A program made the translations under genes and the position numbers. DNA of 33,864 bases from assembly GCA_029776995.1 (NCBI GenBank), contig JAKOTZ010000127.1, forward strand, positions 1 to 33,864, written 5' to 3'. Shown in pieces: positions 19,090-26,177 of the stretch. This DNA is from Candidatus Hydrogenedentota bacterium (GTDB lineage: Bacteria; Hydrogenedentota; Hydrogenedentia; Hydrogenedentales; CAITNO01). Every line of letters starts with the position of its first letter. Position 1 is the first letter of the stretch. The notes under the pieces are model-generated. The model did not search any database, was not told where the DNA came from, and saw nothing but the letters and a program-made list of their open reading frames with translations.

Positions 19090-21216
19090 TTACTGTTCCG
19101 GCTGGGCCGATTCAGCGGATTCCCCCGCCTTGACCGGCACCTTCAGCCTGGACCCGAGCTTAACCAGATTTTTATCCTGGATATTGTTAATCCGCATCAG
19201 TTCCGCCTGACTGATGCCATAACGGGCGGAGATCCGCCCCAACGTATCACCGGGCTGCACCACATAAATTTCATAGGCTGTTTCATCAGCAGCTGAAACA
19301 GAAACGGTTGGATCCGGGGATTTTATTTCTTGCTGCCCCTCAGCCGCAGGCGTGGATTCCGGGACAGCCGGCGCCGCGTCCGAGCCGGGGGCAGGATTGG
19401 CGCCTTCGTCCACGGCAGGCGCCGATGGGGCGGCCTGATTCGCGTCCGCGGCATCATCTGCCTGACGGTATATTCTGAGCACGGTCCCCGCGACAATACG
19501 GTTCGCATCCGTAATCCCGTTCCACGCTTTCAGGTCAGCCAGCGGGACCCCGTATTTTTGGGCGATGGTGGAAAGTCCCTCCCCCGGTTCTATACGGTGC
19601 TCAATGAATGGCGTATCCGGAGGCGGTAAGACGGCGGAAGACTCCGCCGAAGCTCCCTGTGCTTCGGAGACAGACTCCCCTGCCTGGGAAACAGGAGCCG
19701 TCTCCGTACCGCCCTCCTGTCCTGCTTCGGACGCAACGGCCTGATCGGCCTGCGCTTCCGGCGACGGCGGAGCAGCAGGTTCTTCCGTCTTTTCCGACAC
19801 ATCATGCGCGGGGCTGCCTGTATCCGTCCGCGGTGAAGGTTCTGACTCCGTCTCGGAGTCGGCATCTGCTCCTGAAACCGGCTTTTCCGGGGCAGGGGCG
19901 GTCGAAACGGTATCTGTGGTGATCCCCCCCGTCGTTTCAGCCTCTCCCGGCTCTGCAGCCTGGGGAGCATGCTCCGGAACAGACGGGACGGTTTGACTGC
20001 CATGATCCGAATCCGGCCTGCCGGGAGTTTCTGAAGAAGCGGGTTCGGCTTTTTCCGGAGCAGCCGCCGCCCGCCCGGCGTAGCGTTGCCGGAAACGTTC
20101 GAGCCGCTCCGCGCTCTGCCGCAGCTGCTCGGCCGGCAGCCCGGCGAGGTTGAAGGACATCAGCACCCCCACGGCCGTATCCTGACGGTCGAAATCAACC
20201 AGCGCGGCGTCACATCCGGCCGCCAGGCAGCGAACGGCGAGCGATGAAATGTCTTCCTCTCCGGCAATTTCAACCGGATCCAAAGCATCCCCCAGGATCA
20301 GCCCGTCATACTGCCATTTCTGGCGCAACAAGTCCCGGACAATGACGGGAGAGGCACAGGCGGGCCGGGGCGGCTTTCTGGCATCAAGGGCAGGCACCGC
20401 AATCTGTCCGACCACCAACGCCGGAGATCCCGCCTGTATGGCCTGAAGAAACGGTTCCACGGACCGCGCCAGGAGATCAAAATCGCTTTCCGTGATCAGA
20501 GGTAATCCTTCCGGCGAATAGCTGTCCGGAGCGCCGGGAAACGACCATGCCGCGACGGCCATACCATTTTCAAGCAGGAACCGGTTCAGGTTCAACCCCA
20601 CCTGAACGGCATCCGCCGGCGGCATAGAAATGCCGAAAAAGTCCACTGCCTGAGACACGGATCCGCCTTTGGGGGAAGCATAGGCCAGACAGGGACCGAA
20701 CCAGCCTGAAACTTCCCACTGCCGAAGGGTTTCGAGAAGTCCCGCGGCAAGCAGTTCTGTTGCCGCCTGCCCCTCCCGGGAATCCGGAACTGACAGCATC
20801 CCCTTTTCCCCCGCCGTATCCAACAGCACCGCGGGAGCATTTCGCAAGCCATTCAGCACGGCAATGGCTTCCCGCATTATTCTTGGGTCTCCGCCGCCAT
20901 CAGCGCGCAGCACTACGACAGCCGGGCGCAGCTCAACAATAACGTCCCGCCAGAGATACCGAAACGTATCCGGACGTAACACCGGAATAATGTGTCGTCC
21001 CTGTTCCCCTTCGATGTTCTGGAGGGTAGTGGATGCATTGAGGGGGTTCTCCGGAAACTGCCGGACTTCAGCAACAGGCGCCGTTCCCTGTTCACGGGCG
21101 CCGAACAGCGCCATGAACAGGTACATGATGCCCATGCCCAATGCGAACCCGAGAATAAACGTCATAACCAGCGATACAGAACCGCCGTATGATTTTCTGC
21201 GCCGATAATACGCCAT
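19090..21216 (-). CDS. Membrane-anchored GH3/NagZ-like domain, low-complexity linker, two LysM domains
   Basis: N-terminal TM (SLVMTFILGFALGMGIMYLFMALF); GH3-like core with VEPFLQAIQAGSPALVVGQIAVPALDARKPPRPACASPVIVRDLLRQKWQYDGLILGDALDP; Pro/Glu/Ala/Ser-rich linker; LysM copies HRIEPGEGLSTIAQKYGVPLADLKAWNGI and YVVQPGDTLGRISARYGISQAELMRINNI. ATG at 21216. Confidence 0.8.
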   Translation of the reverse strand: MAYYRRRKSYGGSVSLVMTFILGFALGMGIMYLFMALFGAREQGTAPVAEVRQFPENPLNASTTLQNIEGEQGRHIIPVLRPDTFRYLWRDVIVELRPAVVVLRADGGGDPRIMREAIAVLNGLRNAPAVLLDTAGEKGMLSVPDSREGQAATELLAAGLLETLRQWEVSGWFGPCLAYASPKGGSVSQAVDFFGISMPPADAVQVGLNLNRFLLENGMAVAAWSFPGAPDSYSPEGLPLITESDFDLLARSVEPFLQAIQAGSPALVVGQIAVPALDARKPPRPACASPVIVRDLLRQKWQYDGLILGDALDPVEIAGEEDISSLAVRCLAAGCDAALVDFDRQDTAVGVLMSFNLAGLPAEQLRQSAERLERFRQRYAGRAAAAPEKAEPASSETPGRPDSDHGSQTVPSVPEHAPQAAEPGEAETTGGITTDTVSTAPAPEKPVSGADADSETESEPSPRTDTGSPAHDVSEKTEEPAAPPSPEAQADQAVASEAGQEGGTETAPVSQAGESVSEAQGASAESSAVLPPPDTPFIEHRIEPGEGLSTIAQKYGVPLADLKAWNGITDANRIVAGTVLRIYRQADDAADANQAAPSAPAVDEGANPAPGSDAAPAVPESTPAAEGQQEIKSPDPTVSVSAADETAYEIYVVQPGDTLGRISARYGISQAELMRINNIQDKNLVKLGSRLKVPVKAGESAESAQPEQ
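19611..20076 (-). other. Low-complexity Ala/Glu/Ser/Pro-rich linker inside the LysM protein
   Basis: Translation EKAEPASSETPGRPDSDHGSQTVPSVPEHAPQAAEPGEAETTGG...GASAESSAVLPPPD, compositionally biased between the GH3-like core and the first LysM. Boundaries approximate. Confidence 0.75.
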
Positions 21217-21268
21217 GAGACACCTTTTCGTACGGAAGGAGTGAAGTTTGCACATTATTATTGCACTT

Positions 21269-21297
21269 TTGGGGCAAAAAGAGTAAAATTGTATATA
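21269..21297 (+). promoter_or_regulatory. Possible sigma70-type promoter for the plus-strand run
   Basis: TTGGGG (21269-21274), 17-nt spacer, TATATA (21292-21297), in the divergent intergenic region. Confidence 0.35.
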
Positions 21298-21330
21298 GAG
21301 CGAGAACGAGAACGGATGAAAGGATGGGTT

Positions 21331-21558
21331 ATGAAGCCGCGTATATTGTGGCGGGTGTTGGCGGTGTGTGTGATCCTGAGTGTGGTTACGCTGTGGTGGG
21401 CTCCCGCAGCCTCAGCACAGTCAGCAGACCAGAAACTGGCCACCCAGTCCGGGCTGGGATCAAAACAGCTCGACAAAGATAAACTCCCCGGGAAACTTGA
21501 GTTCGGCATCACCGCGGCGTCCGTGATCGGAGCAATCGCCGCAATCAAGTACTTGTAA
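21331..21558 (+). CDS. Small secreted or membrane-associated protein, unknown function
   Basis: MKPRILWRVLAVCVILSVVTLWWAPAASAQSADQKLATQSGLGSKQLDKDKLPGKLEFGITAASVIGAIAAIKYL: signal peptide with ASA-Q cleavage-like site and hydrophobic C-terminus; GAAAGGA precedes the ATG. An in-frame ATG at 21316 also exists. Confidence 0.6.
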   Translation: MKPRILWRVLAVCVILSVVTLWWAPAASAQSADQKLATQSGLGSKQLDKDKLPGKLEFGITAASVIGAIAAIKYL

Positions 21559-21585
21559 TTCCATGGCCTGAGCGGAACGTCAGGA

Positions 21586-22953
21586 GTGACCCATCATCCC
21601 AGGCACAAAGGGGGTAAAAGTACGCGGGTCCAGGATGTTGGCTCCGTTCCGCGGGTGTTGATTGCCGACGCCGACCCCAATACGCAGTCCGTAACGAAGA
21701 TTTATTTTGAAGACGAGGGGATGGCCGTTACGTTTGTGTCAAGCTTCAGGGAAGCCCAGGAGGAACTGTCCGGGAAGGAATACGACCTCGCGCTGATAGA
21801 TCTTGCCCTGCCCGGGGGCACCGCGCTGGAACTGCTGGAATGGATCCGAGACCAGGGGTTAACCACGGCTGCCGTGGTGCTTGCCGCATCGATGGACGTG
21901 CAGGAGGCGCTCGCGGCGCTGCACCTGGGGGCGTATGATTTTCTGCTGAAGCCGTTCCACCTCAGCCAACTGGCGTTCGCCGCCCAAAAAGCCCTGGAAC
22001 GCCGTCGTTTACTGCTGGAAAACCTCTCCTATCAGCGGGACCTGGAACGCCGTGTGGAAGAAGCAACCGCCGACCTGCGCAAGGCGAATGAAGCGCTGTA
22101 CGACACCAAAGAATACCTGGAACGCCTCCTGGACAGTTCGACCGACGCAATTTTCACCGTTGACCGGGAGTTCAACATCTCCTACACCAACCGGGGCGCC
22201 AAAGCCATGCTGGGGGATCCGGGGAACCAGCTTGAAGGCATGCCGGTCTCCGCAATCCTGGCCCGGGGCGAAAGCGAAGTCCTGGAACTGCAGGAAGACC
22301 TTCAGGTCGGGCCGGTATATTCCCATGAATCCGTGCTTCGCGCGCTGGACGGACGCCTGATCTCGGTTATCGCGTCGTGTTCCTATGTTCGGGACCAGTC
22401 GGGCAACATCCGCTCGGTCGTGGTGCTGTGCAAAGACATCACCCGCCAGAAACAACTGGAAGAAGAACTGAAAGAGCTGTCCATCAAGGATGGCCTGACC
22501 GGGCTCTACAACCACCGGTATTTCCACGAGAAACTTCGGGAAGAGCTTGAGCGCGCCCGGCGGCAGCGCCGCCCGCTGTCCATGCTGATATTTGACGTGG
22601 ACCACTTTAAGCAATATAACGACACCCACGGGCACCTGGAAGGCGACAAGGTACTGAGAACCATTGGAGAGGTGATCCGGGAACACACCCGGGGCTACGT
22701 GGACACCTGTTTCCGGTACGGCGGGGATGAGTTTGTTGTACTGCTGCCAGACACCGATGAAAGTCAGGCCGAAGGCGTCGCGGAACGGATCCGCCTCGCG
22801 TTTGAAGAAAAGAAGTTCGGCGACTGCACGCTCAGCGTGGGGGTGATGGAATACCGCGACGAGATATCCCCGGAAAGCTTTTTCGCAAAAGCCGACCAGA
22901 TCATGTATGATGCCAAACGCGCGGGGGGAAACCGGGTATACTCGGTCCGGTAA
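21586..22953 (+). CDS. Receiver-PAS-GGDEF diguanylate cyclase-like regulator
   Basis: REC (RVLIADADPNTQ...DLALIDLALPGG...GAYDFLLKPF), PAS (LLDSSTDAIFTVDREFNISYTNRGAKAMLG), GGDEF (DGLTGLYNHRYF...FDVDHFKQYNDTHGH...FRYGGDEFVVLLP). GTG start is uncertain. Confidence 0.92.
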   Translation: MTHHPRHKGGKSTRVQDVGSVPRVLIADADPNTQSVTKIYFEDEGMAVTFVSSFREAQEELSGKEYDLALIDLALPGGTALELLEWIRDQGLTTAAVVLAASMDVQEALAALHLGAYDFLLKPFHLSQLAFAAQKALERRRLLLENLSYQRDLERRVEEATADLRKANEALYDTKEYLERLLDSSTDAIFTVDREFNISYTNRGAKAMLGDPGNQLEGMPVSAILARGESEVLELQEDLQVGPVYSHESVLRALDGRLISVIASCSYVRDQSGNIRSVVVLCKDITRQKQLEEELKELSIKDGLTGLYNHRYFHEKLREELERARRQRRPLSMLIFDVDHFKQYNDTHGHLEGDKVLRTIGEVIREHTRGYVDTCFRYGGDEFVVLLPDTDESQAEGVAERIRLAFEEKKFGDCTLSVGVMEYRDEISPESFFAKADQIMYDAKRAGGNRVYSVR

Positions 22954-22999
22954 GGGGAAATCGACGCGCACGCAAAAAGGCAACAGCGGGAGCCAATCC

Positions 23000-23821
23000 A
23001 TGAAACTGGGAATCTGCAACGAGATTTTTAAGGAATGGAATGACATCGAACGGACGATCCATTATGTCCGGGAAATCGGCTACGATGGGCTCGAGATTGC
23101 GCCCTTCACGCTGGCGCCCTACGTAACGGAGATATCCGACCAGACCCGGCGTCAAATCACACGCGCCGCCAGCGCGGCGGGCCTGGATATTCTGGGAATC
23201 CACTGGGTATTTGTCGGCCCGAAACCTGAAGAGGTTTACCTGACCCATCCCGACCCGGAGGTCAGGCGGTTCACGGCACAATACCTGATTGATCTGGTCC
23301 GCTTCTGCGGAGATATCGGAGGGCGGATTCTGGTTTTCGGTTCGCCCAGGCAGCGAAACGTCCTTCGGGACGTGACCTATAACCAGGCTTTCGGCTGGGC
23401 GAGGGAAGTCTTTGAGCAGGCGCTGCCCGCCTGCGAACAGCACGGCGTAACCATCTGCATGGAACAGCTGACCCACCTGGAAACCAATTTCTGCCAGACG
23501 CCGGAAGAAACGGTGGAACTGATTGAAGCGATCAACCACCCGAATTTCCAGCTGCTGCTGGACACAAAGGCGATGTCCTTTCTGCCGGAAGACCGGCCGA
23601 CGGTGATCCGGAAATATGGAAAATACCTGAAACATTACCACGCCAATGACGCCAACATGCACGGTCCGGGGTGGGGTGATGTGGATTTCGGCCCGATTTT
23701 TGACGCGCTATACGATATAAACTATACAGGATATGTTTCTGTGGAAGTATTCCGTTTTGAGGCGGGACCGGAGGCCATAGCCACCCGCAGCCTGGAATAT
23801 CTGAAACGCTTTCTGCGTTAG
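23000..23821 (+). CDS. Sugar phosphate isomerase/epimerase (xylose-isomerase-like TIM barrel)
   Basis: MKLGICNEIFKEWNDIERTIHYVREIGYDGLEIAP; GVTICMEQLTHLETNFCQTPEETVELIEAINHPNFQLLLDTKAMS; KHYHANDANMHGPGWGDVDFGPIFDAL. ATG 23000. Confidence 0.88.
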   Translation: MKLGICNEIFKEWNDIERTIHYVREIGYDGLEIAPFTLAPYVTEISDQTRRQITRAASAAGLDILGIHWVFVGPKPEEVYLTHPDPEVRRFTAQYLIDLVRFCGDIGGRILVFGSPRQRNVLRDVTYNQAFGWAREVFEQALPACEQHGVTICMEQLTHLETNFCQTPEETVELIEAINHPNFQLLLDTKAMSFLPEDRPTVIRKYGKYLKHYHANDANMHGPGWGDVDFGPIFDALYDINYTGYVSVEVFRFEAGPEAIATRSLEYLKRFLR

Positions 23822-23845
23822 GAACTATCCAATTCGGAAAGAACC

Positions 23846-24442
23846 ATGCAGACAATTCCCCAGGAACCTGATCCTTTCACGCTGTTCACCGCGTGGTACG
23901 CAGAAGCGGAGGCATGCGAGGCCATAGATGACCACACCGCGGTGGCCCTGGCCACGTGCGGCGCGGATGGCCAGCCGGACGCGCGCATGGTGCTGCTGAA
24001 AGGATACGATACGAAAGGATTTGTTTTTTACACGAACCTGACCAGCCCGAAAGCCCGGCAGCTGCAGGAGAATCCCCGGGCCTGCCTGTGCTTCTACTGG
24101 ATGCCGCTGGAAAAGCAGGTGCGCATCCGGGGGAGCATCGAACCGGTAACCGACGCCGAGGCCGACGCTTACTTTTCGACCCGCCCGCGGCAAAGCCAGA
24201 TTGGCGCGTGGGCGTCAAAGCAATCCCAGACGCTGGAAGGCCGGTTCGAGCTGGAAAAACGGATCATCAAATATGGCGCGCGGTTCGCGCTGGGATCCAT
24301 CCCCCGTCCGCCATTCTGGTCCGGATTCCGCCTCCGGCCGGAAGAAATTGAATTCTGGCTGAAAATGCCGTATCGTCTTCATGATCGGGTGCTGTACACG
24401 CGCGGAGAATCCGGGTGGGAATCCCGGCGTCTCTTTCCGTAG
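23846..24442 (+). CDS. pdxH: Pyridoxamine 5'-phosphate oxidase
   Basis: PDARMVLLKGYDTKGFVFYTNLTSPKARQLQENPRACLCFYW; EKQVRIRGSIEPV; RPRQSQIGAWASKQSQ; WSGFRLRPEEIEFW; RLHDRVLYTR. Confidence 0.95.
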   Translation: MQTIPQEPDPFTLFTAWYAEAEACEAIDDHTAVALATCGADGQPDARMVLLKGYDTKGFVFYTNLTSPKARQLQENPRACLCFYWMPLEKQVRIRGSIEPVTDAEADAYFSTRPRQSQIGAWASKQSQTLEGRFELEKRIIKYGARFALGSIPRPPFWSGFRLRPEEIEFWLKMPYRLHDRVLYTRGESGWESRRLFP

Positions 24443-24452
24443 GAGCACGGCA

Positions 24453-24983
24453 ATGACGCTGTACTATATCTGCATAGCGGCAGGCTTTGCGGCATGGTTG
24501 CTGATTGCCCTGGGATCGGTCCGGAAAACGTGGAAACGTCCCGCGGACCGCCTGCACAGGCTCCAGACGGAAGGCGTCCTGATGCTGCTTTTCGGAATGT
24601 TCGCGGCATGGGCGCTTTTTGACCGCCAGTGGGGCATTGACCGCGAACGGACCAGCGCGTTCGCCTACTGGTTCACCCACGGAGAACGGGGACTGTTCTG
24701 GATTGGGCAGCTGCTGCTGTTTATGGCCTATTTTCTGGAGCGGCGCCCCCGCCCCGGACTGAGGCCCTGGCCATCCGGAATCCGGTTGATTTCAGTGGCA
24801 GGCATCACCGCCGGGCTTTGCGGCGCGGTATTGGGTTTGTTCGCGCTGAATCCTTCAGCGTGGACACTCCCCTGGTCATGGTCCCGCGAATGGTGGTCCC
24901 TGGGGCTGATTCCCTTTGCCGCGCAGTACGCCAGGGAAGGCTGGACGGTATTATCTGAAGCAGGAACCGTTAATAACTTATAA
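24453..24983 (+). CDS. Hypothetical membrane protein
   Basis: MTLYYICIAAGFAAWLLIALGS...; several hydrophobic segments; ATG preceded by GTAGGAGCAC. Confidence 0.7.
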   Translation: MTLYYICIAAGFAAWLLIALGSVRKTWKRPADRLHRLQTEGVLMLLFGMFAAWALFDRQWGIDRERTSAFAYWFTHGERGLFWIGQLLLFMAYFLERRPRPGLRPWPSGIRLISVAGITAGLCGAVLGLFALNPSAWTLPWSWSREWWSLGLIPFAAQYAREGWTVLSEAGTVNNL

Positions 24984-24996
24984 ACAGGATCATTGT

Positions 24997-26052
24997 ATGG
25001 AAAACGCCAACACCAGACTGATTATCGGCATGCCGGCCGGATCACTTGCTGATCCCAAACGCGGAGGCAACCTGGTTACCCTGCTTAAATCCGCGGGGTT
25101 TCCGACCAAAGGCTATGAGGATGGGGGGCCGACCACTTTTACGCTGCACACGGCGCTGGTGGGTTGGGACGGCCGTCCGCAGGAATTCGGCGCGCAGCTG
25201 GCCCTGGATGAGCTGGACCTGGCCATCGGCGGAGACGACTGGATCACGGAACGACTCCTGGAGTACCGGTACGAATACGGGAAAGAGGTGTTCCTAAACA
25301 AGGTGCTCTCCCTGAACCGCGGTTCCGTTCGGATTGTGGCCGTATGCCGTCCGATAGAACAGCATCCGAACTTTGACGCCTGGCTGAAAAGCCTGCTGGA
25401 GCGGGAAGGGCTGATCCGCATGGTTTCGGAAATGCCCTACCTGGCGGTGGAATGGTTCCGGAAAAAGGCGTCCACCCTTGGGGTCGACTCCGCCGACCTG
25501 CCTTACGCGGTACAGAAGTACGGCGCGCCGCCGCGTATTGAACGGGGGCTCGTGGTCTACGAGTCGTGGGGAAAAACCGAGTCTAAGATCGCCAACGGAG
25601 CGGTGGACCTCGGCCTGGAAATCACCCAGACCGGCAGCGCCATCCGCAATTACGGACTGCACATCGCGGAGACCATCATGAACTCGGAAACAGGAGTATG
25701 GGCATCCCCCAGCCTGCGGAACAACCCCGAGAAACTGGAACTGGCCCGGATGTTTCTGCTGAACCTTTACGGCGCGGTGTTCGCGGAAAATAAATCGCTT
25801 CTGCTGTTCAACATCAAGCGGGAACAGGCTGCCGCCGCTCAGCAGTACCTTCAGGAAAACGGGCTGTTCGGCGATGAGCCGACCATAAACGAAGGCGTCA
25901 ACTACGTGGAATTCAGCATCCAGGTGGACCTGTCCAGAAGCGACCTTTCCGTCGCGCGGGTCCGGTATGAACTGGCAAAACTGGGCGCGACCCACATCGA
26001 AACGATCCCCCTGAATTCGTGCATCCCCAGCGTAAACGTTATTGATCTGTAA
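24997..26052 (+). CDS. hisG: ATP phosphoribosyltransferase (HisG), long-form-like with C-terminal ACT-like domain
   Basis: IIGMPAGSLADPKRGGNLVTLLKSAGF; GRPQEFGAQLALDELDLAIGGDDWITE; KIANGAVDLGLEITQTGSAIRNYGLHIAETIMNS; C-terminal LLLFNIKREQAAAAQQYL...ATHIETIPLNSCIPS. Start set at ATG 24997. Confidence 0.8.
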   Translation: MENANTRLIIGMPAGSLADPKRGGNLVTLLKSAGFPTKGYEDGGPTTFTLHTALVGWDGRPQEFGAQLALDELDLAIGGDDWITERLLEYRYEYGKEVFLNKVLSLNRGSVRIVAVCRPIEQHPNFDAWLKSLLEREGLIRMVSEMPYLAVEWFRKKASTLGVDSADLPYAVQKYGAPPRIERGLVVYESWGKTESKIANGAVDLGLEITQTGSAIRNYGLHIAETIMNSETGVWASPSLRNNPEKLELARMFLLNLYGAVFAENKSLLLFNIKREQAAAAQQYLQENGLFGDEPTINEGVNYVEFSIQVDLSRSDLSVARVRYELAKLGATHIETIPLNSCIPSVNVIDL

Positions 26053-26083
26053 CCGGCCTCCCCAAACCTGGCGTTCTACCAGT

Positions 26084-26112
26084 CCCGCCCTTCCCGGGCG
26101 GGCTTGTTTTTT
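26084..26112 (+). terminator. Rho-independent terminator downstream of hisG
   Basis: CCCGCCC (26084-26090), loop TTCCC, GGGCGGG (26096-26102), then CTTGTTTTTT: perfect 7-bp GC stem followed by a T tract. Confidence 0.9.
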
Positions 26113-26177
26113 GATCGGCCATATGACCATACTACTAGCAGTCAGTACACCTTGAAATTCGCCTGGAGGAAAAACCC

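Noticed and set aside
18028-19296. 422-aa plus-strand ORF
   Set aside because: Antisense to the aldo/keto reductase gene.
22009-23046. 345-aa minus-strand ORF
   Set aside because: Antisense to the PAS-GGDEF gene.
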